61,808 nucleotides of DNA, taken from the NCBI GenBank assembly GCA_947625805.1, contig CANQPT010000006.1:1-61808 (forward strand), given 5' to 3'. Below, in pieces: positions 36,660 to 46,325 of the stretch (the stretch's first letter is position 1; each line of letters begins with the position of its first letter). The DNA is from an uncultured Clostridia bacterium (GTDB taxonomy: Bacteria > Bacillota > Clostridia > Oscillospirales > CAG-272). The notes below the pieces were generated by a model. The model did no database searches and was not told the DNA's origin. It saw nothing but the letters and a program-made list of their open reading frames with translations. The position numbers were made by a program, and so were the translations under genes.

Positions 36660-38960
36660 GGTTCTCTTCTCCTTTGTCGGTTTTTGTTTGATTTTTCTGT
36701 CGTGGGCGGTATTATGCAACCGGAAAAAGTTCAGCCGCAGGGCGTTGGTCACCACGCAGAAGCTGGACAGGCTCATGGCCGCCGCCGCGAACATGGGATT
36801 CAGTTTCCAGCCTAGCGCGGCGATCAGCGCGCCCGCCGCGATCGGTATTCCGATCACATTGTATAAAAATGCCCAAAACAGGTTCTCTTTGATATTGCGC
36901 AGGGTCGCGCGGGAGAGGCGAATGGCCGCCGGCACGTCCGTCAGGCGGCTGTGCATGAGCACCACGTCCGCCGCGTCAATGGCGACGTCGGTCCCCGCGC
37001 CAATGGCAATGCCGACGTCCGCGCGGGTGAGTGCGGGGGCATCGTTGATGCCGTCGCCCACCATGGCGACCTTGCCCTCCTGCATGAGCGAGCGGATCAC
37101 GCTCTCCTTGCCGTCGGGCAGCACGTCGGCAATCACCTGGTCCACACCCGCCTGCGCGCCGACCGCATCTGCGGTCTTGCGGTTATCTCCGGTCAGCATA
37201 ACCACACGCAGTCCCATCGCGTGTAACTGCGCGATGGCCGCGGGGCTGTCCTCGCGGACGGTGTCCGCCACAGCGATCAGACCGAGCAGTCCTCCGCCGC
37301 AGGCAAAGAAGAGCGGCGTTTTGCCGGCGTCGGCAAGCGCCTCCGCCCGTGTGCGCATGGAATCCGACAGCGCGAACTGCCCGGAAATATATTTCATACT
37401 GCCGCCCGCAATCTTTTTGCCGTCTAAAACCGCACGCAGACCGTTGCCGGGCAGCGCCTCGAAATCGGTGACTTCCGGCGCTTCCGTTCCCTGTTCTTGC
37501 GCGTAAGCGACAATCGCGCCTGCCAGCGGGTGCTCGCTTTTGCGTTCGATGGCATACGCCGTGCGCAAGAGCATATGCTCGTCCGCGCCCTCGGCCGGGA
37601 TCAGATCGGTTACGCGGGGGGTGCCGGAAGTGACCGTACCGGTCTTGTCGAGCACGACAATCTGCACTCTGCCCGCCTGCTCAAGGGAGGCGGCGGTCTT
37701 GAACAAAATGCCGTTTTTGGCGCCCACGCCGTTTCCGACCATGATGGCCACGGGGGTAGCCAGCCCCAACGCGCAGGGACAACTGATGACCAGCACGGAA
37801 ATACCGCGCGCAAGCGCAAAGCCGACCCCCGCTCCGACAAACAGCCAGATGACCGTGGTCAGCGCCGCGATGGCCATGACGGCGGGCACAAAAATGCCGG
37901 ACACACGGTCGGCGATCTTGGCGATGGGCGCTTTGGTGGCCGCCGCCTCGCTGACCATGCGAATGATCTGCGCAAGGGCGGTGTCCTCGCCTACCCGGGT
38001 GGCCTCACACTTGAGAAAGCCGGATGCGTTGAGGGTGGCGGCGTGTACCTCGTCCCCTGCGATCTTATCCACAGGCACGCTTTCGCCGGTTAAAGCCGAC
38101 TCGTTGACCGCGCTCGAACCTTCCAGCACCACGCCGTCCGCCGGGATATTCTCCCCGGGTTTCACTAAGAAAACGTCTGCCCGGCGCACTTTGGCCGCAT
38201 CCACGGTCAATTCCTTGCCGTCCCGCAACACAGTCGCGGTCTTGGGAGTTAAACGCATCAGTGAGCGCAGCGCGTCGGTGGTCTTGCCTTTGGAACGTGC
38301 CTCCAGCGTCTTGCCCACGGTGATCAGGGTGAGAATGGTGGCCGCAGACTCGAAATAAAACTCGTCCATATAGTGCATGACCGCCTGCATATCGCCTGCG
38401 GCCTGCGCGCCGGTCATGGCGAACAGGGCATACACGCTGTAGACAAACGCGGCGGACGCGCCCAGCGCGACCAGCGTGTCCATATTGGGCGCACGGTGGG
38501 CAAGCGCCTTAAATCCGCTGATAAAAAAGCGTTGGTTCATGACCATGACTGCCACGGTCAGCAATAGTTGTGCAATGCCCATGGCAAGGTGATTGCCCGC
38601 CATAAATGCAGGCAGCGGCCAGCCCCACATCATATGTCCCATGGACAGGTACATAAGCGCGATCCAAAAGACCAGCGAAGCGATCAGCCGTCGGAGCAGA
38701 CGGGGCGTTTCGGTGTCTTCCAACAGGGCCTCGTTCTTGGTTGGAGCGGTATTCCGTTGGTCCCCCATACGGGACGCGCCGTACCCTGCCGCTTTGACCG
38801 CAGCGATAATCTCACCCTCGGGGGCAGTACCCTCCACGCCCATGGTGTTGGTCAGCAGACTGACCGAGCAGGCGCTTACGCCGGGGAGAGTCGATACCGC
38901 CTTTTCCACCCGGGCGCTGCAAGCAGCACAACTCATTCCGGTCACACGATACTGTTCCAT
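36459..38960 (-). CDS. copA: copper-translocating P-type ATPase with N-terminal and C-terminal HMA domains
   Basis: MSCAACSARVEKAV; CPCALGLATPVAIMVG; VLDKTGTVTSG; MVGDGINDAPALTRADVGIAIG; C-terminal GMMCAHCEARVKKAL. Confidence 0.93.
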   Translation of the reverse strand: MEQYRVTGMSCAACSARVEKAVSTLPGVSACSVSLLTNTMGVEGTAPEGEIIAAVKAAGYGASRMGDQRNTAPTKNEALLEDTETPRLLRRLIASLVFWIALMYLSMGHMMWGWPLPAFMAGNHLAMGIAQLLLTVAVMVMNQRFFISGFKALAHRAPNMDTLVALGASAAFVYSVYALFAMTGAQAAGDMQAVMHYMDEFYFESAATILTLITVGKTLEARSKGKTTDALRSLMRLTPKTATVLRDGKELTVDAAKVRRADVFLVKPGENIPADGVVLEGSSAVNESALTGESVPVDKIAGDEVHAATLNASGFLKCEATRVGEDTALAQIIRMVSEAAATKAPIAKIADRVSGIFVPAVMAIAALTTVIWLFVGAGVGFALARGISVLVISCPCALGLATPVAIMVGNGVGAKNGILFKTAASLEQAGRVQIVVLDKTGTVTSGTPRVTDLIPAEGADEHMLLRTAYAIERKSEHPLAGAIVAYAQEQGTEAPEVTDFEALPGNGLRAVLDGKKIAGGSMKYISGQFALSDSMRTRAEALADAGKTPLFFACGGGLLGLIAVADTVREDSPAAIAQLHAMGLRVVMLTGDNRKTADAVGAQAGVDQVIADVLPDGKESVIRSLMQEGKVAMVGDGINDAPALTRADVGIAIGAGTDVAIDAADVVLMHSRLTDVPAAIRLSRATLRNIKENLFWAFLYNVIGIPIAAGALIAALGWKLNPMFAAAAMSLSSFCVVTNALRLNFFRLHNTAHDRKIKQKPTKEKRTMEKTLHIEGMMCAHCEARVKKALEALDGVSEAAVSHESGTATVTLTADLSDDLLRSAVEAEGYKVV

Positions 38961-38969
38961 GCGCGCCTC

Positions 38970-39269
38970 CTATTTCATCAATTTTTGCAGGGTTTCGATC
39001 AATTCGTCGATCGTCTCATCTTTGCCCTCGCGGATATCGCGGGCGACGCAGGTTTTGATATGGCAGGCGAGCAGTTCACGGTTGAAAGCGGCCAGCGCGG
39101 CACAGGCCGCGGCGGTCTGTACGAGAATATCCGTGCAATATGCGTCCTTCTCCACCATACCGCGCACACCGCGAATCTGTCCCTCAATGCGGTTCAGTCG
39201 GTTGATCAGCGCCTTGTATTCTTCTTCCGTGCGCTCCCGTTTTTTGCCGGAGCAACAGTATGCTTCCAT
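38970..39269 (-). CDS. csoR: CsoR-family copper-sensing repressor
   Basis: LINRLNRIEGQIRGVRGMVEKDAYCTDILVQTAAACAAL...LLACHIKTC (C-H-C). Confidence 0.92.
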   Translation of the reverse strand: MEAYCCSGKKRERTEEEYKALINRLNRIEGQIRGVRGMVEKDAYCTDILVQTAAACAALAAFNRELLACHIKTCVARDIREGKDETIDELIETLQKLMK

Positions 39270-39292
39270 CTTGATCTTACCCTTCTTTCAGT

Positions 39293-39309
39293 ATACCCCC
39301 TAGGGGTAT
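39293..39309. promoter_or_regulatory. CsoR operator candidate
   Basis: ATACCCCCTAGGGGTAT palindrome upstream of csoR-copA, just downstream of minus-strand TTGACA-17-TAGTAT. Confidence 0.75.
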
Positions 39310-39360
39310 CTTTATACTATCACATTGCAAAAATTTTGTCAAGAGTTTTGATTAAAAAAA

Positions 39361-39385
39361 CGGTGCGGCTGTAAAAGCCGCACCG
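39361..39385. terminator. hairpin terminator
   Basis: CGGTGCGGCT-GTAAA-AGCCGCACCG. Confidence 0.6.
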
Positions 39386-39510
39386 TCAAAGCGTTTTTGT
39401 CACCCGAGCTTTCGCCGTCGGTAGAAGAGAACCGAAAGATACCACGAGAGAGCATACAGGGCCGGATGACGTACTTGGAGCTGACCGACGCGGCATGGGA
39501 ATCCGTCGGC

Positions 39511-39549
39511 GCGCCGTCAGGGGCGCATTGGCACCCTGACTATATTGCC
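39511..39549 (-). repeat. solo end of the GGCAAT...TCAGGG repeat family (copy B)
   Basis: minus: GGCAATATAGTCAGGGTGCCAATGCGCCCCTGACGGCGC. Confidence 0.6.
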
Positions 39550-39553
39550 TGAA

Positions 39554-39587
39554 CACACAAAAACTCCCGATCGGGAGTTTTTGTGTG
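39554..39587. terminator. 34-bp perfect palindromic (bidirectional) terminator
   Basis: CACACAAAAACTCCCGATCGGGAGTTTTTGTGTG. Confidence 0.75.
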
Positions 39588-39590
39588 AAT

Positions 39591-41021
39591 TCAGATTATC
39601 TCGAGGTCGTCTCTGTCCCGCAGCATATATTTGCGCAGAGGAGTCAGACTTGCGATCCAGTAGAGCAATCCGCCCAGGACAGCCGTCGTACCGCTGCCCG
39701 TCAGGATCAGGAACACGCCGCTCTTGATCGCGCCGGTCAGGGGATTATAGACAAACAGAATACTCACCACAAAGGAAATGACCAGACAGCCGAGGCCGAC
39801 CAGGTTAAAGCCGTTCGTAAACTTGTATGCGTCATGCCCTTTCATGTAGTAGACGCTCTTGAGCGACAGTTTGCGCTTTTTGACGATCAGATAGTCGACC
39901 ACGGTCATGCCGATGATCGGCCCCTGGATAAACGCGGCAAGTGAGATGAAGGCCTGGAAGTTTGCGGTCACCCATCCGGTCATGGTCAGCAAGCTGACAT
40001 AGACCATCGCGATCAGCACCAGCACGCGGTAGCTGATCTTGGGAAGTCCGCTCTTGACGATCATGCAGTTGACATACGAGCCAAAGCCCTGTGTGCCGAT
40101 ATTTGCAAACGCGACCATCAGCAGGCTGAGCAGTGCGAAGACCGGACCGCCGAGGGTAGCGAGCATGACGGTCGGATCGCTCTCGTACACGCCTGTCTTG
40201 ACAAACATGGCAAGAGCCATGATGCCGCCGGCCGCTACAAAGAAAGGTGCGACGATGCCGTAGGCGAGGGTGGTACCCCAATACCCCTTGCGCTCGGTGC
40301 GGCAAAGACGGGGCATGACAATCGCTTGGGTCGACCAGGAGAAAGCAAAGGCGACGTTCGCTTCGGCGGAAACCATAAAGTTGGTCAGTTTGCCGCCCTC
40401 TGCGTTCGGCTTGACTGCAATAATATCGGTAAGCGGCACGGCGGTCACGCAAAGGATCACGACGATTACGCCCACCACAAGCAGTGCACTCACTAAGATA
40501 CGGCTGGTCCATTTGATGACCGTGGGTCCTCCCAGGGCAATCAGCGTACCGATGATGACGCATGCCACACCGAACGCCGGCTTCCAGAAAGCTCCGCTCA
40601 GCTCAACCCCGAAATACCCGAACAGGTTGATCATGGACGAGCCGAACAACTCGGCGTTGACCACGTACCAACCGAAGTTGGCAAGCGAAATGACGGTCGC
40701 AAAGATCGCAACCCCCTTGATGCCCAACACCGAACGCAGCCAGACCCAAAGATCGATACCGTACCGGACCCCGAAAAACACCGGGATACATTCGATCAGG
40801 ATCCATAGGATGTTGAAACAGAAGATATTGATCAGCATCTGCCGGAAGGACAGCATTTCCGCAATCACGGCGCCCTGGGTATAGCACCACGTGGCGATGG
40901 CAAATCCGCTGGTGGAAAGGAACAGATCCCAGAAATTATACTGTCTGTCGCGGTTGAGCATGGGCACAACGCCGGTGACGGTTTCCTGCGTGATGTAATC
41001 CGCGTGATTCAAGTTGCTCAT
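39591..41021 (-). CDS. NCS1-family (cytosine/purine/thiamine/allantoin-type) permease
   Basis: RQYNFWDLFLSTSGFAIATWCYTQGAVI; ~12 TM; operon with LicCA-like fusion. Confidence 0.75.
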   Translation of the reverse strand: MSNLNHADYITQETVTGVVPMLNRDRQYNFWDLFLSTSGFAIATWCYTQGAVIAEMLSFRQMLINIFCFNILWILIECIPVFFGVRYGIDLWVWLRSVLGIKGVAIFATVISLANFGWYVVNAELFGSSMINLFGYFGVELSGAFWKPAFGVACVIIGTLIALGGPTVIKWTSRILVSALLVVGVIVVILCVTAVPLTDIIAVKPNAEGGKLTNFMVSAEANVAFAFSWSTQAIVMPRLCRTERKGYWGTTLAYGIVAPFFVAAGGIMALAMFVKTGVYESDPTVMLATLGGPVFALLSLLMVAFANIGTQGFGSYVNCMIVKSGLPKISYRVLVLIAMVYVSLLTMTGWVTANFQAFISLAAFIQGPIIGMTVVDYLIVKKRKLSLKSVYYMKGHDAYKFTNGFNLVGLGCLVISFVVSILFVYNPLTGAIKSGVFLILTGSGTTAVLGGLLYWIASLTPLRKYMLRDRDDLEII

Positions 41022-41206
41022 GCGATCACCCCCGTCATACAGCCGATAATCAGCAGAAGGCAGACGGCGACCGCCGCGACAATGGCGATCACGTCACCTT
41101 TTCCCGCTTTCTGCGGCCATTCGTAGCTCGATTCTTCCATGATCTGAAGACGGCGTTCCGTTTCCTGGTCAATGAGAGAGCCGATGTCCACTTTTTCTTT
41201 TTCCAT
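41018..41206 (-). CDS. 62-aa single-TM protein between the permease and the LicCA-like gene
   Basis: ATGA overlaps with neighbours; KGDVIAIVAAVAVCLLLIIGCMTGVIA. Confidence 0.6.
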   Translation of the reverse strand: MEKEKVDIGSLIDQETERRLQIMEESSYEWPQKAGKGDVIAIVAAVAVCLLLIIGCMTGVIA

Positions 41207-42978
41207 TACGTTTCATCTCCTTTGTAAAGTTCTATCGCTTTTTGCAGATAGAGTTTTGCGTTTTTATACCAGAGGAACAGGTAACTGCCTACCGTGTTCC
41301 CAATGGATTCCTGATAGATCGCCCAAACATACCAATAATAAGAAGCGATCGCCACATAGGCAAGATTATGGGCAAGTTCTGCACGGGTGGGCTTTCTGCC
41401 ATAATAGATATCAAAAACCTCCAGCGCCTGTTCATAGGTGTAGTCCGAGCAACAGATAAAGGTCCCCAGGTCATTCGCCGGGTCGTCATTGCCGGAATAT
41501 TCCCAGTCGATCAGGGTCATGTTGCCCGCCTCGTCCAAGAGAAAATTCGGATCGTAGCAGTCGCAATGGCAGAGCACCCACGGCACCTGATCGGCCCTTA
41601 CGCGGGCGTACAGCCTATCCATTTCGGCATACAACTGGTCGAAGTCTGCAAAATCCTTATGAGATGCGACCGTTTTGTCAATCAGGTCGAGGGTCTTTTT
41701 CCAGATGTCAAAATCATAGTTTGAACGAATGGCGGCGTCGTGCAGTTTTTTGACCATAGAAAGCGCTTGCTTCACCTCGGTCTTGTTATGATAGTCCAGA
41801 CACCGGGCGTTTTTGATAAAGCGGGAGATCTTCCAGCCTTCACTGCCGCTGATCTCGATGATCGTATGATCGAGCCCTAACTTCTTTGCGATCTGCATGG
41901 AGAAAGCCTCGCTGTCCCGGGAGATGTATTTCTCAGTGCCGATGCCGGGATGGCGGTAGATATATGCTTCGCCCCGGCAGGAAAACTTGAATGACAAGTT
42001 GGTAAGCCCCTGTTTGATGACGGCGATATCCTGAATATCGCGCTCAGCACAGCCAAGCACTCTGCATATATTCCTGAAAATACGGGAATCGCTGTTCTCT
42101 AAATATTTGTCATCAAAATCCCGCAGTTCCCCAAGCGAATCGAACTCTAACACCTTTCCGTTCTCATAGCGGCGGATATAAATGCACAAGTCGTCAAGAT
42201 GCCGTTCCAAGAGCGACTCCCACAACTCCCGCTTGGTGTTGCCCTGCTCGTATTCGCGCGTCAGGATTTCGGAAAAGCATCGGGAAAATTCTTTCGAGAA
42301 ATAGACGTGCCCCAACATGATCCACATACCGTTCGGAGCGTGATCGATACCGACGATCCGATCTTTTTTATCTGTGACAAGGCCAAATTCATCGCAGGCG
42401 TCGGGTGCATAAACTGCGGAATAATAAGCGTCCCATACGTATTCCTCAAAGACATTCTCGGTAAAATAGTTATCCGAGGAACAGATATAGGTGTTTTTCA
42501 GACGGTCAAGCACGCACATGAGAGTAGACGGATTGTTATAGCGATAATAATCTTCGTTGACCAGAATGTCTACCCCGAACTTGTCCTGCAAATAAAAGAA
42601 CTGCTCTTTCATATAGCCGACGACCACCGTGATGTCCCGTATGCCCGCCTCCTGCAACTGGCGGATCTGCCGTTCGATCAGCACCTCGCCTTTCACCACC
42701 AACACGCCTTTCGGCTTTTCATAGGATAGCGGAGCAAAGCGCGATGACATTCCTGCCGCCATAATCACGGCATTATCCACCTTGTGGGGGGCGAGGGCGG
42801 CGTAAGCCTGCTCGGTCAGAACATTGCTTTCGGTAAGCAGCCCGTCCGAGCGCAGTTCCGCAAGCAAACCGTTGACTTTCCCTAAAGAAACCCCCAGTTC
42901 TTCTGCAAGTTTTCTTTGGGATTCGTAAGGCTTTCTGTGTAACGAATACAGTACGTCAAAGCGATTTTTTGTAAGCAT
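41206..42978 (-). CDS. fusion protein: MarR-like wHTH + NTP-transferase (LicC-like cytidylyltransferase) + choline/aminoglycoside kinase-like (LicA)
   Basis: HTH SQRKLAEELGVSLGKVNGLLAEL; AVIMAAGMSSRFAPLSYEKPKGVLVVKGEVLIERQI; kinase VLCHCDCYDPNFLLDEAGNMTLIDWEYSGNDDPANDL. Confidence 0.85.
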   Translation of the reverse strand: MLTKNRFDVLYSLHRKPYESQRKLAEELGVSLGKVNGLLAELRSDGLLTESNVLTEQAYAALAPHKVDNAVIMAAGMSSRFAPLSYEKPKGVLVVKGEVLIERQIRQLQEAGIRDITVVVGYMKEQFFYLQDKFGVDILVNEDYYRYNNPSTLMCVLDRLKNTYICSSDNYFTENVFEEYVWDAYYSAVYAPDACDEFGLVTDKKDRIVGIDHAPNGMWIMLGHVYFSKEFSRCFSEILTREYEQGNTKRELWESLLERHLDDLCIYIRRYENGKVLEFDSLGELRDFDDKYLENSDSRIFRNICRVLGCAERDIQDIAVIKQGLTNLSFKFSCRGEAYIYRHPGIGTEKYISRDSEAFSMQIAKKLGLDHTIIEISGSEGWKISRFIKNARCLDYHNKTEVKQALSMVKKLHDAAIRSNYDFDIWKKTLDLIDKTVASHKDFADFDQLYAEMDRLYARVRADQVPWVLCHCDCYDPNFLLDEAGNMTLIDWEYSGNDDPANDLGTFICCSDYTYEQALEVFDIYYGRKPTRAELAHNLAYVAIASYYWYVWAIYQESIGNTVGSYLFLWYKNAKLYLQKAIELYKGDET

Positions 42979-43147
42979 GATCCTCTCCTGTGTTCAAAAA
43001 CAATGTAATTATATCACATAATTGAACAAAAGTCAATTACTTTATCAAAAAAATCTGGAAAGCGTGATGTTACAATCACCCAAATAAAAATCCGTCATAC
43101 GCAAATAGTGACAGATTGCGCTTGGACGGACGGGTATAATCAAAGCG

Positions 43148-45244
43148 GTGAACAAAATGGAACACGAACAGAAAAGACCGCGTTTTCTTGATCCGGTATT
43201 GGAAGAGATCGCGGCAAGGCTTTTTGCGGGGCGGGAGACCGACCCGGTGCGCCGCCTTGAACTGGGCAGAGGATATCTGCACACCATCGGAGAGACAGCG
43301 GTGCAGATTTGCGGCTGCGCCCTTGCCGGGGCCGCCCTTGGGGGAGCGAAGGCCTTTGGCGGCGTTGTCGCATTCGGCTGTCCTCTGCTGTGCACGGTAG
43401 ATCGGTTTCTGCCCTTTACGGCGGGCGCACTCTGTATCGGCGCGCTATTGCGGGGAGATCTGTTGCTTCCTGCGGTTTATATGATCCTGCTGCTTTTCCG
43501 CCTGATCACGCGGATGTGGCTGCAAAACGAGGGCGAACGCCTGCGCTCACTGGGTGCCGCCGCCGCTATGGCTCTGTACGGTATGCTCTCGATCATTACC
43601 GGCAACGCGGGAGTGGCGGGTATGCTGACCGCCATCGCGGGTGCTCTGGCGGCTCCCGGCGTGACCGTATGCTTCCGCGCCCTTGTCCGCCCGGAGATGC
43701 GCTATACTGCCCTTTGGGAGAGCGGCCTGTTTGTGGCGGTCTACGCCGCCGGGTGCGCGATGAACGGTCTGCACGTTGCCTCGGTGTCGATCGCCTATTT
43801 GCTGGGGTTTCTGGTCAGCGTGCATCTGGCACGCATGGGCGGAAGCGCCCGCGGGTGCGTGGCGGGGCTTTTGTGGGGCTTGGGATGCGGTGCGGAATAC
43901 GCGCCTGCTTTTGCCATTGCCGCCCTGATCGCGGGGAAAACGGCCTCCACTCTTCTGGGCGTGGGCGGGGGTGCGATCTTTTGCATGATCTACGCTTCCT
44001 TTACCGGGGGATACTACGCGGTGCGGGATTTCCTGCCGGATATCGGGATTGCCGCAGCCATCTATGCGCCTGCGTATCGATTTGGCCTGCTCCCCCACGG
44101 AAAGCTGTCCTTCGAGCAGCCTTTTTCGGAGGATCCGGAATATACCGACGCGCAGTCCCCCGGCGCCGCCGAGCAGCGGCTGGACGCGGCGGCAAGCGCC
44201 CTGCAATCCCTATCCGCTATCTTTTACGGAATGAGCGAGCGCCTGCGGGACGCGGAGGGCTATGAGGAGCGGGAGGATATGACCCGGGTGTTCGCAGATG
44301 ATTATGCCGCCATGTCCTCGCTCATTCGCGGGGCTTTGCGCAAACAAGAGGACGACGCCCCCGATCGGGCGCTGGCTGCACGGATCCGAGGCGCCCTGGC
44401 CGCCGCCGGATTCCACTGCCGTTCCATAAGCGTGCGGGGCAGACGAAAAAAAGTTTTGTGCGCCCGCGGTGTGTCCCGCGCCTCTGCCTCCACCGATCCG
44501 GGACAACTGAGCGCACGCCTGTCCAACCTGTGCGGAGTGCGCTTTCTGCCGCCGTCCTTTACCATGGAGGGGGAGCACAATATCACCATGTATACCCGAA
44601 GCGCTCCTGTCTTTGCCGTCGGGCAGTTTCATGCCGGTGCGCGCAAGCGCGGTGAGGAGGTCAGCGGGGACTGCTTGACCGCCTTCAGGGCGCAGGATGA
44701 CCGATTTTACTGTATTCTGTGCGACGGAATGGGCAGTGGCAGGGACGCGGCGGTGGCCGCCCGCACTTGCTGTGTCTTTTTACAGAAAATGCTGGAGGGG
44801 GGCAATGATCCGTCGCTTGCTCTGGAAATGCTCAATTCTTTTCTGCGTGCCAAGGGCTATGAATGCTTTGCTACGGTAGATCTTTGCTGTATTGATCTCT
44901 ACACGGGGGAGGCGTATTTTATCAAAGGAGGCAGTGCCCCGTCCTATCTTTTGCGGGGCGATCACCTCTATAAGATCGCTTCGGCCTCGGTGCCGGTGGG
45001 CATTATCCGGGAGGTGCGCGCCGAGCGGATCTCTTTCTCGGTCAAGGAGGGGGACCGGATTCTCATGGCAAGCGACGGTGTGGAAGGCGGCGATGAATCG
45101 CTGATCGAGTCTATGGAACGAAGCAAACTGATGGGCGAGGGGCAGGCGGTGGCACAGGAACTTTTGTGGGCCGCCGAACGAAAAAGCGGTGCGCGGGATG
45201 ACGCTACCGTATGCGTGCTCACGGTGGATCGGTCGGTGGAATAA
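43148..45244 (+). CDS. spoIIE: stage II sporulation protein E-like membrane PP2C phosphatase
   Basis: multi-TM N-terminus; SGDCLTAFRAQDDRFYCILCDGMGSGRDAA. Confidence 0.88.
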   Translation: MNKMEHEQKRPRFLDPVLEEIAARLFAGRETDPVRRLELGRGYLHTIGETAVQICGCALAGAALGGAKAFGGVVAFGCPLLCTVDRFLPFTAGALCIGALLRGDLLLPAVYMILLLFRLITRMWLQNEGERLRSLGAAAAMALYGMLSIITGNAGVAGMLTAIAGALAAPGVTVCFRALVRPEMRYTALWESGLFVAVYAAGCAMNGLHVASVSIAYLLGFLVSVHLARMGGSARGCVAGLLWGLGCGAEYAPAFAIAALIAGKTASTLLGVGGGAIFCMIYASFTGGYYAVRDFLPDIGIAAAIYAPAYRFGLLPHGKLSFEQPFSEDPEYTDAQSPGAAEQRLDAAASALQSLSAIFYGMSERLRDAEGYEEREDMTRVFADDYAAMSSLIRGALRKQEDDAPDRALAARIRGALAAAGFHCRSISVRGRRKKVLCARGVSRASASTDPGQLSARLSNLCGVRFLPPSFTMEGEHNITMYTRSAPVFAVGQFHAGARKRGEEVSGDCLTAFRAQDDRFYCILCDGMGSGRDAAVAARTCCVFLQKMLEGGNDPSLALEMLNSFLRAKGYECFATVDLCCIDLYTGEAYFIKGGSAPSYLLRGDHLYKIASASVPVGIIREVRAERISFSVKEGDRILMASDGVEGGDESLIESMERSKLMGEGQAVAQELLWAAERKSGARDDATVCVLTVDRSVE

Positions 45245-45320
45245 AAATTTTTTCTCTTCGACAACTTTTCACAAAAAAGATTGCCAATAAATGGTATTAT
45301 TCCCATGAGGTGAAACAAGA

Positions 45321-46193
45321 TTGGGAAAAAACAGCGAATGTGAAGCACTGCGCGAGCAGGTAAAACGCTTAAAAAGCCGGGAACAGGCGTTGCAGGCGCG
45401 CCTCGAGTACGGAAGAATCCACACGATTGCCATCGACCGTATCTGCGCCAACCCGGCACAGCCGCGCAAAAACTTTGAGGACGCGGCGATCCTGCGGCTG
45501 GCGGACAGCCTGCGGCAGTACGGTATGCTCCAACCGCTGTCGGTGCGCCGGATCATGGACGAAGCGCAGTTAGAGGGCGGACTGTTTCAGTTGGTTGCAG
45601 GTGAGAGGCGTCTGCGAGCGGCTTCGCTGATCGGTATGACCCATGTACCCTGCATGATCATAAACGCGGATTCCAAACGCTCCGCCGAACTTGCCATCAT
45701 CGAAAATATTCAGCGGGAAAACCTCAATATGTTTGAGCAGGCGAACGCCATCGCCGCGCTCATCCGCATTTACGATATGACCCAAGAGCAGATCGCAGAG
45801 CGCCTGTCCTGCTCTCAGTCGTATATTGCAAACAAACTGCGGATCCTTCGCCTGTCCGCCCATGAGCGTGATCTGATCATGAAGCACGGTATGACCGAGC
45901 GCCATGCACGCGCCTTTTTGCGGATCTCCGACCCGGTCGAGCGCACTGCCGCCATTCGCACCGTCGCCGAGCGGTCGCTCAACGTATGTGCCACCGAGGA
46001 ATACGTGGAGCGACTGCTTTCCCGTGAAAGTTCACCGCGGGGCCGTCACAAGGGTGCAGTGCGGGATCTGCGTCTGTTTTACAACTCGATCGACCGGGCG
46101 CTGAACGTGCTGAACAGCGCGGGCATTCCGGCCCACAGTTATAAAAGCGACGGCGAAAACGAGATCACCTTGACCATTACCATTCCGAAATAA
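45321..46193 (+). CDS. ParB/Spo0J/Noc-family protein (TTG start)
   Basis: NPAQPRKNFEDAAILRLADSLRQYGMLQPLSVRR...LVAGERRLRAASLIG...IIENIQRENLNMFEQA. Confidence 0.9.
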   Translation: MGKNSECEALREQVKRLKSREQALQARLEYGRIHTIAIDRICANPAQPRKNFEDAAILRLADSLRQYGMLQPLSVRRIMDEAQLEGGLFQLVAGERRLRAASLIGMTHVPCMIINADSKRSAELAIIENIQRENLNMFEQANAIAALIRIYDMTQEQIAERLSCSQSYIANKLRILRLSAHERDLIMKHGMTERHARAFLRISDPVERTAAIRTVAERSLNVCATEEYVERLLSRESSPRGRHKGAVRDLRLFYNSIDRALNVLNSAGIPAHSYKSDGENEITLTITIPK

Positions 46194-46325
46194 AGGTTCC
46201 CCGAGGGGAAAAACAAACGCCTATCGAAAACAAAGCGGCTTTGTTGTAATTTGTAAGAAGAACCACAAAAAGCCGTGAAGAAATTATACAGGTTTGTCAG
46301 TGGTCAACTATATCCAAAACGGATC

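Noticed and set aside
36631-38358. Several long plus-strand ORFs opposite copA
   Set aside because: Shadow ORFs opposite a clear P-type ATPase
39554-39587. 34-bp perfect palindrome as a regulatory operator
   Set aside because: A/T-flanked GC core (AAAAACTCCCGATCGGGAGTTTTT) just past the NCS1 permease stop is simply a bidirectional terminator
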